From NCBI GenBank assembly GCA_903936705.1, contig CAIZWN010000015.1, positions 124,001 to 188,000 of the forward strand: a DNA stretch of 64,000 bases. The letters run 5' to 3'. The notes under the pieces were generated by a model, which saw nothing but the letters and a program-made list of their open reading frames with translations, was not told the origin of the DNA and ran no database searches. A program made the position numbers and the translations under genes. Source of the DNA: an uncultured Myxococcales bacterium (GTDB taxonomy: Bacteria; Myxococcota_A; UBA9042; DTJE01). How positions within the stretch are numbered: the stretch's first letter is position 1; the number at the start of each line of letters is the position of its first letter. This document shows positions 55,221 to 64,000 of this stretch, one piece after another.

Positions 55221-56300
55221 CTAGAAAAGACCATTGACCTGGGGACCAATCAACCGTCGCAAGGAACCGTTTGTCATGGAGGAACGAAGAGCTGCATCTT
55301 CCCGACCGGCAGCGACAACGTCCAATGCGTAAAGCACGGCGCCAAGTACCGGGTGATATTCGATTATGGATGGAACCGCATTCGGGAAAACGGCCTGGGT
55401 CTCCAGAATGATGGCGCGGGCAAAGTTGTCAGCCTCGGCCTTCATCAACACCGTGCCGCCCAGGACCAGCGGGAAGGATTCTTCGCGGCCGAACAGTCGG
55501 TGCGCCGCCGCCACGGATTGGCGACCAAGGCCCTGACCAACATCCTCAAGAATTCGCCGCGCAATGATGTCGCCAGTCCGGGCGGCCTCGAAGACCAGCG
55601 GAGCAAGATCGCACAACCGAGGAGGCACGGCCTCGGGATCGTCAGAAGGGGGCAGCGCACCGGGAATCGCGAAGTCCAGAACGTCCTCGATCCCGGAAAG
55701 TCCAGTCACGCCGAGAATCAAATCGGTGATGGACGTCTTCCAGCCACGACCGTCCCTGGCCCGACCGGCGGCACGCAGCCCCTCAAGGGCGATCTCGCCG
55801 GCGCCACCTCCGTCACCTAGTTCGTGTGTGATTCCGCCTATCTGGATACGCCGACCGTTACGGCCCACGCCCACGCAGTTGCCACCGGTACCCGACGACA
55901 CCGCAATCCCTATCCCGTCATCAGTTCCAGCCCTAAGGACCAGGAAGGCGTCGTTCAAAACGATCCTGCCCGCCCCCGGAATCACCGTTGCAATGCTTCC
56001 AGTTGCCGAAACAATTCCGGCAGTGACCCGTTCAAGAACCTCGAAGTCCCTGGGACGATCGTGACCAGTCAGGCCGAACCCGAAGCCAGCAACTGCGAAA
56101 CCATGGTCGCGTGCCGCCTCGGCCAGGGGATGCGTCACACGCAGCAAAGCCTGCCGGGCTCCTTCCTCGCCGAAGGTCTGCCAGTTGGATGAGGTGGTCC
56201 TTGCATGAGCGACCATCCTGCCATCCAGAGAAACCAGCACAGCCGCCGTCTTTGTGTTCCCGCCGTCCACGCCGATGACCGCCTGCCGCAACGCCTCCAT
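55221..56300 (-). CDS. BadF/BadG-type kinase, probably N-acetylglucosamine kinase-like
   Basis: 359 residues of the actin-like ATPase fold: GVDGGNTKTAAVLV near residue 9 (phosphate 1), an adenosine-binding SSGTGGNCVGVGRNGR (residue about 132), GITHELGDGGGAGEIALEGL and a late LGGTVLMKA. Family members phosphorylate GlcNAc or other hexosamines. It has no iron-sulfur CAAGTG motif, so it is not an activase like the protein at the left edge. GGGAGGGTGTA precedes the ATG. Confidence 0.83.
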   Translation of the reverse strand: MEALRQAVIGVDGGNTKTAAVLVSLDGRMVAHARTTSSNWQTFGEEGARQALLRVTHPLAEAARDHGFAVAGFGFGLTGHDRPRDFEVLERVTAGIVSATGSIATVIPGAGRIVLNDAFLVLRAGTDDGIGIAVSSGTGGNCVGVGRNGRRIQIGGITHELGDGGGAGEIALEGLRAAGRARDGRGWKTSITDLILGVTGLSGIEDVLDFAIPGALPPSDDPEAVPPRLCDLAPLVFEAARTGDIIARRILEDVGQGLGRQSVAAAHRLFGREESFPLVLGGTVLMKAEADNFARAIILETQAVFPNAVPSIIEYHPVLGAVLYALDVVAAGREDAALRSSMTNGSLRRLIGPQVNGLF

Positions 56301-56346
56301 TACACCCTCCCGCCGGGATTACGCATCGCGTCACCCAGCTCGCCCT

Positions 56347-57474
56347 CTATTCGTCAAACCGGGGGACCTTGGCAACCGGCACCAGGACGCCGCCCCGACG
56401 AACCCGGAATTCGTCCCCTCCAACGTACATCTTCGACAAGAACGCCGAGGCAATAAAAGCCGACGACGATACGATATCCCTGAATGGTGCCAGAAGGGTG
56501 GCAATAACAGCGGATCCAACCCCGCATGTGGACCGGCCCCAGGTCAACGCCGTCAGCATCCTGGAGACCCATGCCGCAAGAACCACGCTGGCTGTCAGAC
56601 GAACATGCGTCCCGCTCGACATCATCGTGCAGATTGCGACAGGGAGGGCCAGGAGTGCAGCCAGGACCCATAACATCCCCAGGGGACAGGCTCGCCAAAG
56701 GACTCGAAGGGAATCTCTGGTCCACAGTCTTTCGCAACCCGGATGCAGCGCCGACGGCACAGGCACCAGCACCGCCTGCCTGTCACTGCACAAGGCTGCC
56801 GAGTGGGCCAACGTAGGCCGATGCAACGCCAGCGAATCCTGGCCAATCGCGTCCCATGCCGACCTTGTGCCGGCCGAAAGCAGGGCGGGCAAACCTGCGG
56901 CACCGCATGCTGCTGCCGTCATCGGAGCCATGTCGGTCGCAACACCTGACCAAACGCCCCCGATAAAGGTCCCGCCAGTTCCCTTGACGGGAACGGCGGC
57001 CACCCATCGCGGACCAGAATCCATCGGGCAAGACAGCAAACGAGCCAGATCACGCGCGGTCGGCCTGGTCGCCACATCCACCAGAGCCACCACGTCGGAA
57101 TCATGATCCAACGCGGCCTCGATAGCGAACCTCGGCATCGACACCTCTCGCGAGGAAGGCGTCACGCTTATTGCACTGACATCCAATCCAGGAGCAACTC
57201 GAAGCGCTTCTTCGGCCAGCCGCGCACCGGATACCTCACCCGTTTGACAGCCAATCCGCAAGGCCATGGGACCAGCATATGCTGTTGCCGCAAGGGATCT
57301 GGCCATTGCACGACCAGGCTCCCCCCCTCTTGGAACGGCCACCACCACGAGGACGGATCTGCCAGGAATCCCATTCCTCACGACACGCCGCCCGCGCACC
57401 CACGACATTGAAGTCCGGACGGACAAAATGACCGAAGCCCCGAGAAGCCCCAGCGCTGGAAGGACATCGAGCAT
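56347..57474 (-). CDS. Membrane protein, weakly similar to GT21/HpnI-like glycosyltransferases
   Basis: 375 residues from the ATG at 57474 (a longer form from 57651 is less likely, as it runs toward the divergent gene). One N-terminal helix, a soluble middle of about 200 residues, then three or four C-terminal helices and a basic end. The order of a strand-rich Rossmann-like middle (VVVAVPRGGEPG, ALVDVATRPTARDL) and APFRDIVSSSAFIASAF at the C-terminal helices recalls ceramide-glucosyltransferase-like GT2 enzymes. The DxD and QxxRW catalytic motifs are not seen, so activity is doubtful. Confidence 0.45.
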   Translation of the reverse strand: MLDVLPALGLLGASVILSVRTSMSWVRGRRVVRNGIPGRSVLVVVAVPRGGEPGRAMARSLAATAYAGPMALRIGCQTGEVSGARLAEEALRVAPGLDVSAISVTPSSREVSMPRFAIEAALDHDSDVVALVDVATRPTARDLARLLSCPMDSGPRWVAAVPVKGTGGTFIGGVWSGVATDMAPMTAAACGAAGLPALLSAGTRSAWDAIGQDSLALHRPTLAHSAALCSDRQAVLVPVPSALHPGCERLWTRDSLRVLWRACPLGMLWVLAALLALPVAICTMMSSGTHVRLTASVVLAAWVSRMLTALTWGRSTCGVGSAVIATLLAPFRDIVSSSAFIASAFLSKMYVGGDEFRVRRGGVLVPVAKVPRFDE

Positions 57475-57668
57475 GGCGGGATTCTGCCCGCGGACCGATG
57501 CCGGGTCAATTCCGCCGAAAGGCAGTGGTCGCACGCATCGAGGCGTTTCGAATGGATCCTTCTCGGTGAACCCGGCCGTGGACTTGGAAGAAGGCCCGGC
57601 AATGTGAGTGTGATAACATCGCTGACCGAATCGGCGCATTGCGCCGCTCATGTTTCGACAGGAGCCCC

Positions 57669-58658
57669 ATGGCTGAAGTTTCTCCCTCCAGGCGTGGCCC
57701 CGATGCCCGCCATGAACGCTCCATGATGCGAGCCCTCTCGGCGATGGTTCCGACCGTGATCTTCGTCGGGATTGCGATCACCGGCTGGATGACCACGAGG
57801 GCTGCACGGGTGGCCACAACCTACGCATCGCTCAACCCGGTCAGCGACCGGGAACTATGGCAGCGTATCTGCGAAGGAACGGCTACTGCCGAGGAGCTTG
57901 AATCATCAGGAGCCATGGGTTCCCCACTGGCTGCTGAAACACTGTACCTGCCGCCGCCGGTGGTCCTCAGAATCCTGTCGTTGGGCCATCCATCAGCTGT
58001 TGCCGACCTGCTGTTCGTCAGGGTTCACTCATACTTTCTGTCTCATTTCTTTGCCGATCGACGTTTCGAATGGCTGGACGCGTACATCTCGGCAATAGTC
58101 GCGCTGGATCCTGATAACCCCAAGGTCTATCTGTGGGCTGCACAGGTCCTCAAGATGAGCCAGATGCTTGACGATGGGGTAATACTCCATGCAAACCGAT
58201 TCTTGTCGGACGGCATCGAACGCTTTCCGAACGACTGGCGCCTGCGAATCGATCTGGGTTTCAACCTGTTCTTTGAACTGAAGGGTGCAAACGACGAGGA
58301 AAAAGCCGCCAACCATCTGGCAGCAAGGGACCACTTTGCAGCGGCGCTAAGTCTTCCGGGATCACCACTCGACCCTAACTTCGTCGCTGAACTTTTCGAG
58401 CGAAAGAACCAGGGCGAGCTGGCGACCACCTATGCGCTGCAAAAATACTACGAGGCATCCCCGGCCCAGCGGACCCAACTGCTGCGCCGTATCGGGGCTT
58501 TGTCGGAAGTCCTGGCAAAGGGGCTCAAGGACGAGGAGGCCCGTTGGCGTGCTGACTGGCCCTTCCTGCCGATAGCGCTGTTCTCGCTGGTGGACGAAGG
58601 GGCGGGCGGCGAAATTCAACGTGGCGGAACCAGGATTTCACGAGGAGGCACTCCTTGA
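57669..58658 (+). CDS. TPR-like single-pass membrane protein, first gene of an operon
   Basis: 329 residues; CAGGAG precedes the ATG by four bases. A membrane helix lies at about 22-40, followed by an all-helical extracytoplasmic region with TPR-like pairs (VALDPDNPKVYLWAAQVLKMS; FPNDWRLRIDLGFNLFF; AARDHFAAALSLPGSPLDP). This is typical of proteins found beside ABC exporters and surface-assembly genes. Its TGA overlaps the TTG start of the epimerase gene. Function unknown; a scaffold for the operon's products is a guess. Confidence 0.62.
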   Translation: MAEVSPSRRGPDARHERSMMRALSAMVPTVIFVGIAITGWMTTRAARVATTYASLNPVSDRELWQRICEGTATAEELESSGAMGSPLAAETLYLPPPVVLRILSLGHPSAVADLLFVRVHSYFLSHFFADRRFEWLDAYISAIVALDPDNPKVYLWAAQVLKMSQMLDDGVILHANRFLSDGIERFPNDWRLRIDLGFNLFFELKGANDEEKAANHLAARDHFAAALSLPGSPLDPNFVAELFERKNQGELATTYALQKYYEASPAQRTQLLRRIGALSEVLAKGLKDEEARWRADWPFLPIALFSLVDEGAGGEIQRGGTRISRGGTP

Positions 58659-59614
58659 AAAGCGGCGGACGGATACTGATAACGGGCGGCGCCGGTTTCA
58701 TCGGCTCGTCACTGGCCAGACGCCTGCTGGAACACAGCGACAGCGACGTCGTATTGCTGGACAATCTGCATCGCAACGCCCTCAAGGACAGCCCGCTTCT
58801 GTCGTCCCCAAGAGTGACGATGATCACCGGCGACGTGCTGGACCGGGAAACCGTCAAGCAGGCCGTCAGCAATTGCACCGAAGTGGTCCATATGGCGGCT
58901 ATTGCCGGGGTCGATACCGTTATGCGGTCGCCTGTCCTCACGATGCGCGTCGCATTGCAGGGGACTTTGAACGTCCTTGAGGCCGCGTTCGAGGAAAGCA
59001 GAATCCGCCGCTTTGTCGATTTCTCTACATCCGAGGTGTTCGGTCGCTACGCCTACAAGGTTACGGAGGGCGACCAGAACCAGCTGGGAGCCGTGGGAGA
59101 AGCACGCTGGACCTACGCCGTCAGCAAGCTTGCAACCGAACACCTTGCGCTGTCATACCACCGGCAGCACGGTTTTCCGGCCTGCTCCATCCGCCCTTTC
59201 AACATCTTCGGGCCGGCACAGGTCGGCGAAGGTGCCGTCCACCATTTCATCGTACGGGCGCTGGCGGGGGACGTTTTGCGCGTCCACAACGATGGTGCCC
59301 AGATCCGATCGTGGTGCTACATCGACGACATCGTTGACGGTATCATGCTTGTTCTGGACCGGGACGAGGCGGTTGGAGAATCCTTCAATATCGGCAATCC
59401 ACGCAGCACGTTGACCATCTACAATCTGGCCCGCGAGGTGGTCAGGCTGGCCGGTTCATCGTCACCGATCGAGATGGTCCTATGGCCCTACGCCGACGTC
59501 GAATTAAGGATTCCCGACGTCGGCAAGGCGCGCCGACTGCTGGGCTTCGAACCAAAGATCGACCTGGAGGAAGGTCTCCTGCGAACTATCGCGTGGTACC
59601 GGGAGCGTCAATGA
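58655..59614 (+). CDS. NAD-dependent nucleotide-sugar epimerase/dehydratase
   Basis: Extended short-chain dehydrogenase, 319 residues. NAD-binding GGAGFIG (11-17), the FSTSEVFG region with Ser/Thr (124-126), and catalytic Tyr154-x-x-x-Lys158 (YAVSK). C-terminal elements RPFNIFGPAQ, CYIDDIVDGI and FNIGNP match UDP-hexose epimerases/dehydratases. The TTG start follows GAGGAGG. The next gene is an aminotransferase, so the pair probably make an amino-sugar nucleotide. The exact sugar cannot be read. Confidence 0.83.
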   Translation: MKSGGRILITGGAGFIGSSLARRLLEHSDSDVVLLDNLHRNALKDSPLLSSPRVTMITGDVLDRETVKQAVSNCTEVVHMAAIAGVDTVMRSPVLTMRVALQGTLNVLEAAFEESRIRRFVDFSTSEVFGRYAYKVTEGDQNQLGAVGEARWTYAVSKLATEHLALSYHRQHGFPACSIRPFNIFGPAQVGEGAVHHFIVRALAGDVLRVHNDGAQIRSWCYIDDIVDGIMLVLDRDEAVGESFNIGNPRSTLTIYNLAREVVRLAGSSSPIEMVLWPYADVELRIPDVGKARRLLGFEPKIDLEEGLLRTIAWYRERQ

Positions 59615-60726
59615 TGGAAAATGACCGTTTCATTCCCCTGGCAAGGCCTTATGTCGGCTCCGAGGAGCTGGATGCCGTGCGCCGAGTGCTGGCATCGCGA
59701 CATCTGGCCCAGGGACCAGAGGTAGCAGCCCTCGAGGTCGAGGTGTCGGCGATCCTGGACGGAGCCGGGGTGGTTGCTGTGTCAAGCGGAGGTGCCGCGC
59801 TGCTGGCCGCGCTGACGGCCTTGGAAATCGGACCTGGTGCCGAGGTCGTGGTCCCCGTTTTTGCATTCCCGGCTGCTGCACAGGCAACCTTCTTCCTGGG
59901 CGCGGTTCCCGTGCCTGCCGACGTCGATCCGGACACGATGGCTGTTACGGCAGGCACCATTGAACGAGTGTTGACCCCTCGCACCCGCGCCGTTGTCGTC
60001 GTGCACGCATTCGGAATCCCGGCCTGCATCGAGGACATTGCTGCATTGTGTCGATCCCGGGGTTTGCGCCTGATCGAGGATGCCGCATGTTCCCTTGGTG
60101 GCAAAACCTGGACCGGGGCCCCGTCGGGAACGATCGCTGATATTGGCTGCTTCTCGATGCATCCGCGAAAGCCTGCGACATCGGGAGAGGGCGGGCTGCT
60201 GACTGCGCGCGATCCAACTATCCTCGCCAGGTTGCGCAGGTTCCGGGACTATGGACGAACTGGTGGCGGCCCAGGAGACGCCTTCGGGGAGATCGGCCTG
60301 AATCTCCGCCTTGGCGACGTACCCGCCGCCATAGGCAGGGTACAGATCGGCCGGCTTAAGGGTTCCATCCGCCTGCGTGGTTTGCTGGCTGATCGCTACC
60401 GCAGGCAATTCGACTCGAAACCAGGGATGTCCGTGCCCTCAGGCTATCTGCGCCCCGGTCAGACGTGGCAGACCTTCGTCGTACGCCTCGACCGGCCGGC
60501 AGACCAGGTACGCCGGTCGCTGGCTGACGACGGTATCCAGGCGGGCGTTACCGCCCATGCCCTGACCAGCCAGACCTTCTTCCGGCACAGGTGTCCCGAC
60601 GTACCGGCTTGTCCGGTTGGCGAGGACCTTGCCATGACCACACTGGCGCTGCCGTTGTTTGACGAGATGACGAGGGCGCAGGTCGATCGCGTCGGAGATC
60701 GCCTGTTGGCGCTGCTTGCAGATTGA
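59611..60726 (+). CDS. DegT/DnrJ/EryC1/StrS-family sugar aminotransferase
   Basis: PLP enzyme adding an amino group to a nucleotide-keto-sugar, 371 residues. The PLP lysine is Lys187 in SMHPRKPATSGEGG, with LIEDAACSLGG upstream and DYGRTGG downstream. The start codon overlaps the epimerase stop (ATGA); a second ATG at 59614 gives one residue less. Forty bases separate it from the ABC gene. It probably acts on the epimerase product. Confidence 0.86.
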   Translation: MMENDRFIPLARPYVGSEELDAVRRVLASRHLAQGPEVAALEVEVSAILDGAGVVAVSSGGAALLAALTALEIGPGAEVVVPVFAFPAAAQATFFLGAVPVPADVDPDTMAVTAGTIERVLTPRTRAVVVVHAFGIPACIEDIAALCRSRGLRLIEDAACSLGGKTWTGAPSGTIADIGCFSMHPRKPATSGEGGLLTARDPTILARLRRFRDYGRTGGGPGDAFGEIGLNLRLGDVPAAIGRVQIGRLKGSIRLRGLLADRYRRQFDSKPGMSVPSGYLRPGQTWQTFVVRLDRPADQVRRSLADDGIQAGVTAHALTSQTFFRHRCPDVPACPVGEDLAMTTLALPLFDEMTRAQVDRVGDRLLALLAD

Positions 60727-60766
60727 CCGACTATTGCCGGGGCTGCGTTTGCCCCTGGGAGGCTTC

Positions 60767-61714
60767 GTGGATGACGTGATTGTCGTGGATGGCCTTCGAA
60801 AGGTCTTCCGCACTCCGTTTCGACGGCGCCGGGTAGAGGCCGTCAAGGGAGTGACGTTCTCGGTTCGTCGTGGCGAGATCTTCGGCTTCCTGGGGCCGAA
60901 CGGCGCTGGCAAGACGACCACTCTGAAGATGCTGGTAGGACTTATTCGTCCGTCGGCGGGGCGGGCCAGCCTGCTTGGGGGAGATCCTGGCGCAATCGAA
61001 GTCATGTCCCGAGTCGGATTTCTTCCCGAGCAACCCTATTTTTACGACTATCTGAAACCTACCGAATTGATGGACATTTTCGGACGAATTTTCGGGATTC
61101 CCAAGGCCGAGAGACGACGACGGATCGACATGCTCCTGGACCGTGTCGGCCTGGCTGACTCGAAGAACAGGATTCTAAGAAAATTCTCGAAGGGCATGCT
61201 GCAACGGGTCGGCATCGCCCAGGCCCTGCTGAACGACCCCGAGTTGGTTCTGCTGGACGAGCCGATGTCGGGACTGGACCCGGTTGGACGACGAGAGATC
61301 ATCGACCTCATAGCCGAACTGAAGAGCCAGGGAAAAACAGTGTTCTTCAGCAGTCATATCCTGGCCGATATTGAGCGTCTTTGCGACCGCGTCGTAATTT
61401 TGCACAAGGGGGTCGTCGAACACGCCGGCACGATCCAGGAGTTGCTGGCCTCGGGCGACCGGAAGGAGATCCTCGTGTCCGGCAGCTTCCCTGGCGACTG
61501 GGCAAGACTGCCAGGCATTCATGGCATCGACCGAATGGGCCCCCAGGTAACCCGCCTCCTTGTCGAAAGCGGATTTGCCAACGACATCCTTCGCGCACTG
61601 CTGGATGCACGCATGGAGATTCTACAGGTGGCCGACAGACGCATCTCGCTGGAAGAACTGTTCGTACGGACTGCTGGAGTCGGGCCAGTTGGGGCCAAGG
61701 AGGTGACCTCATGA
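60767..61714 (+). CDS. ABC transporter ATP-binding protein
   Basis: 315 residues. Walker A GPNGAGKTT (43-51), signature FSKGM (140-144, in place of LSGGQ), Walker B LVLLDEP (160-166), H-loop in SSHIL. The C-terminal 90 residues are an extra domain as in CcmA/NodI/YadG exporters. The start is GTG after GGGAGG at four bases. Paired with the adjoining ABC-2 permease; substrate unknown. Confidence 0.9.
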   Translation: MDDVIVVDGLRKVFRTPFRRRRVEAVKGVTFSVRRGEIFGFLGPNGAGKTTTLKMLVGLIRPSAGRASLLGGDPGAIEVMSRVGFLPEQPYFYDYLKPTELMDIFGRIFGIPKAERRRRIDMLLDRVGLADSKNRILRKFSKGMLQRVGIAQALLNDPELVLLDEPMSGLDPVGRREIIDLIAELKSQGKTVFFSSHILADIERLCDRVVILHKGVVEHAGTIQELLASGDRKEILVSGSFPGDWARLPGIHGIDRMGPQVTRLLVESGFANDILRALLDARMEILQVADRRISLEELFVRTAGVGPVGAKEVTS

Positions 61715-62517
61715 AGGATCTCCTTGGCATTCCACGGCGAATCGCCGCTATTTCGCGCAACACATTCATCGAGGCGGCTCGCAACCGCGCCTTCGTAGGC
61801 CTGGGAATCGCGGCAATGGGTCTGGTGGCATCATCCATGGCCGTTTCCAGCCTGGCAATCGCCGACCAGATGGCACGGGTTCTTATTGATTTCGGACTCT
61901 TCGCCATTTCGCTGCTGGAGGTGGTGATTGCTGTCACGATGGGCGTGATCCTGGTCTACAAGGAAGTGGACAAGAAAACATTCTATCTGGTCCTTTCAAA
62001 ACCGATTCGCCGGTCGGAGGTGCTGGCTGGCAAGTTTTTCGGCCTCGTCGGAGTTCTGGCCATTGCGGTCCTGCTGATGACAGTCGCCTGGGTGGGTTCC
62101 CTGATCCTGCGTTCGGTGCCGCTGAAGCCAGACATGCCTCAGGCGCTGGTGCTTGCCTGGCTCCAGGCGGTTCTGATCACCTCTGTAGCCCTGTTTTTCA
62201 GTTCGTTCTCCAGTCCTATTCTGTCAGGGGTTTTCACCCTTGGTGTGTACCTTGCGGGCAGTTCGGTTCCAGTGCTGAACGACCTGCTGTCCCTGAAGAA
62301 AGGGGCGCTGGCAAGCAGCGAGGCTGCGCGATTCGTCGCCCAGACGGCCACCGCCGTCCTCCCTGATCTCTCGATCTTCAACGTAGGAAAGGAACTGATC
62401 CTCGGCATTCCGATTTCCTGGGGTTATGTCGGTGCCGCAGGAGCGTACTGTCTTGGATGGTGTCTTTTGTTCTTCGGCCTCGCATGCCTGATCTTCGAAC
62501 GGAGGGACTTCGCGTGA
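61711..62517 (+). CDS. ABC-2 type transporter permease
   Basis: 268 residues with six transmembrane helices and an internal basic loop (VYKEVDKKTFYLVLSKPIRRSEVLAGKFF), the feature of ABC-2 permeases that couple to ATPases like the one upstream. AAGGAGGTGACCTC precedes the ATG, which overlaps the upstream TGA. Its own stop overlaps the GTG of the next gene, so all are coupled. Confidence 0.86.
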   Translation: MKDLLGIPRRIAAISRNTFIEAARNRAFVGLGIAAMGLVASSMAVSSLAIADQMARVLIDFGLFAISLLEVVIAVTMGVILVYKEVDKKTFYLVLSKPIRRSEVLAGKFFGLVGVLAIAVLLMTVAWVGSLILRSVPLKPDMPQALVLAWLQAVLITSVALFFSSFSSPILSGVFTLGVYLAGSSVPVLNDLLSLKKGALASSEAARFVAQTATAVLPDLSIFNVGKELILGIPISWGYVGAAGAYCLGWCLLFFGLACLIFERRDFA

Positions 62518-63158
62518 CGGCCGGATTCCCACGGGTGTTCACGGTCGTTTCCCTGGCCACGATTGTCGTTACGGCCGTCGTGGCAACACGCGTTGCCGTC
62601 TCGGGGCGGGATGATCTGGCCACGGCGATTGCTTGCCAACAGGCGGATCTGCCGGCGACAGCGATCGATTTTGCCGCAAGGGCCGCCAGGTGGTATCTGC
62701 CTTTGGCTGGGGTATCCAGACCGGCGCGCGAACTCCTTCGGGACCTGGCCAAGGAAGCTGGGGCCGTCGGAAATCCCGGACTGGAGTTGCAGGCCTGGCA
62801 GGAGTTGCGAGGTGCCATTCGTTCGACCCGCTGGATGATAACCCCCGACACGGATCTCCTTGATGAAGCCGATGCCTCCATTGCACGGGGACTTGCGGCG
62901 ATCGACCGACTTCCAGACGGGCGCGCAGGCCTGGACGAGGCCGGCCATCTGGCGTTTCTGAAACGTGACTCCATGCCGAGGAACGGACCCTCGGCTGCTG
63001 CTGTCATCCTGTTTGTTGCCTGGCTATCGGTCACAGCCGCTGGAGCCTTTCGAAGCGTCACGCCGGAAGGCCGCTTGCGAGGAGGCGCAATCCTGTTCTG
63101 GGGATTGGGATCATTGACCCTTCTTGCCGGCTGGCTGATCGCGTTGTCCCTCGCCTGA
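62514..63158 (+). CDS. Membrane protein of unknown function, last gene of the ABC operon
   Basis: 214 residues from the GTG at 62514 (GGAGGG seven bases upstream), overlapping the permease stop as GTGA. A hydrophobic N-terminal segment is followed by a helical middle (about 45-150; TPR-like pairs possible) and two helices near the C-terminus. The final 48 bases overlap the 3' end of the opposing parB gene. No family recognised. Its fixed place suggests it belongs to the exporter. Confidence 0.6.
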   Translation: MTAGFPRVFTVVSLATIVVTAVVATRVAVSGRDDLATAIACQQADLPATAIDFAARAARWYLPLAGVSRPARELLRDLAKEAGAVGNPGLELQAWQELRGAIRSTRWMITPDTDLLDEADASIARGLAAIDRLPDGRAGLDEAGHLAFLKRDSMPRNGPSAAAVILFVAWLSVTAAGAFRSVTPEGRLRGGAILFWGLGSLTLLAGWLIALSLA

Positions 63159-64000
63159 GGTTCCCAGCAACCGCTCGCGCAGACGGGAAAATTCCGCCAG
63201 ACTGCCGAATGACAGACGCACCTGCCCTCGATTTCCCTTGTAGGAAACAACTACTGGAATCCCAAGGGCAGCCTCCAACTGATCGCGAGCCCCTAGAAAA
63301 TATCCAGCCAGAGCCGACTCGGACGGCGGCCTGCGGGGAACAACCCCCTGCCGCCTACGTCTGACCTGAGCCTCGACCTGGCGAACGCTCAGCCCCTCGG
63401 CCATCGCTATTCGCAGCAGATCCGCCTGACCAGCTTCATCCAGCGGAAGCAGCGCCCTGGCAAATCCCTCGGAGATCTCGCCTGACTCCAATGCATCCAT
63501 GACCGGCCGAGAACATTTCAGGATCCGAAGACTGTTCGAAACAGTCGTCCGGTTCTTGCCCACGCGCTTCGCCACGTCCTCCTGAGTCATACCGTGCTCG
63601 CGCACCAGCCTGTCGAATGCCCGCGCCTGCTCAACCGGGTCAAGATCCTCCCGCTGCAGGTTTTCTACCAGAGCCAGCAGAAAGGCATCCTTGGAGGTCG
63701 CCTGGCGCACAACCACAGGCACGGCGGCGAGCCCGGCCAGACGCGCCGCACGCAGACGCCGCTCGCCCGCGATCAGACGGAATCGTTCGCCATTCCGGCT
63801 CACCAACAAGGGCTGCAACACCCCCGATTCACGAATTGATGCCGACAGCTCAGCCAGCGCCTCATCCTTGAACACTCGCCTCGGCTGGTCAGGAAGCGCA
63901 TCAATCCGATCGACTGGACACTCGACCACGTATGGACGTTCTCCTCCGGACATGGTCGATGCCGGAAAGAGGGCTGACAATCCCTTGCCTAGCGCCGGCC
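63111..64000 (-). CDS. parB: ParB chromosome-partitioning protein (5' end outside window)
   Basis: CTP-dependent DNA-sliding clamp that loads at parS sites and acts with ParA in chromosome segregation. The frame stays open to the right edge and reads LGKGLSALF just before it, the usual ParB N-terminus, so the true start lies just beyond. Box II is GERRLRAARLAG; the helix-turn-helix is EDVAKRVGKNRTTVSNSLRIL; about 296 codons are seen plus a stop at 63111. Its last 48 bases overlap the convergent membrane-protein gene. parA and gid genes would be expected to the right. Confidence 0.93.
   Translation of the reverse strand, partial: PALGKGLSALFPASTMSGGERPYVVECPVDRIDALPDQPRRVFKDEALAELSASIRESGVLQPLLVSRNGERFRLIAGERRLRAARLAGLAAVPVVVRQATSKDAFLLALVENLQREDLDPVEQARAFDRLVREHGMTQEDVAKRVGKNRTTVSNSLRILKCSRPVMDALESGEISEGFARALLPLDEAGQADLLRIAMAEGLSVRQVEAQVRRRRQGVVPRRPPSESALAGYFLGARDQLEAALGIPVVVSYKGNRGQVRLSFGSLAEFSRLRERLLGTSGEGQRDQPAGKKGQ

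Noticed and set aside
55221-56300. A second dehydratase activase
   Set aside because: It has the same ATPase fold but lacks the CAAGTG iron-sulfur cysteine motif and is much shorter; a hexosamine-kinase-like role fits better.

Overview
The window is a GC-rich, gene-dense bacterial chromosome segment that reads as Myxococcota or a close deltaproteobacterial relative. The support is: two secreted proteins ending in MYXO-CTERM-like tails (Cys motif, membrane helix, basic end), very large Asp/Cys-rich lipoproteins with thrombospondin-3-like and MopE-like metal-binding repeats, a clustered mevalonate pathway, and frequent GTG/TTG starts with ATGA-type overlaps. The taxonomy is an inference from gene content only. 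No rRNA, tRNA, CRISPR array, insertion sequence or prophage was seen.

Layout. 1-4.3 kb: a tandem-domain 2-hydroxyacyl-CoA dehydratase activase running off the left edge, a small exported protein and a GT-C-like membrane protein. 4.3-14.3 kb: a coupled yggU-lnt pair whose Lnt carries a beta-propeller inside its catalytic domain, a HEAT-like lipoprotein, a polysaccharide flippase, and a DUF4159/VWA/truA minus-strand operon. 14.4-21.1 kb: mevalonate pathway, with fni, mvaA, mevalonate kinase, mvaD and phosphomevalonate kinase in one + strand operon and HMG-CoA synthase convergent to it. 21.3-31.9 kb: speD with a possible leader ORF, a BNR-repeat MYXO-CTERM protein, leuS, a degenerate PHP protein coupled to a glycosyltransferase-methyltransferase fusion, the lysine-fermentation pair kal-kce, and a MYXO-CTERM lipase. 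31.9-50.5 kb: a giant MopE/TSP3 lipoprotein; a small Rad52-like candidate; cstA; a FliA-type sigma factor; an apparent glycan or glycolipid utilisation operon (porin, GH5 endoglycoceramidase-like lipoprotein, SSS symporter, small membrane protein, cupin); and a second giant Cys-repeat lipoprotein. 50.8-57.5 kb: an aldose epimerase, an SGNH hydrolase, a DUF1846 protein, a BadF-type kinase and a weakly GT-like membrane protein. 57.7-63.2 kb: a six-gene operon (TPR-like membrane protein, SDR epimerase, DegT aminotransferase, ABC ATPase, permease, membrane protein) that runs convergently into the 3' end of parB, which leaves the window on the right.

How the genes work together. The mevalonate genes cover every step from acetoacetyl-CoA to IPP and DMAPP. 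kal and kce catalyse successive steps of lysine fermentation. The 39.4-46.1 kb operon has the outer-membrane, lipoprotein-hydrolase and inner-membrane-symporter layers expected for importing a glycan or glycolipid product. The best candidates for something undescribed are the propeller-bearing Lnt, the 57.7-63.2 kb operon, the small Rad52-like protein beside strong inverted repeats, and the coupled PHP/GT2-methyltransferase pair.
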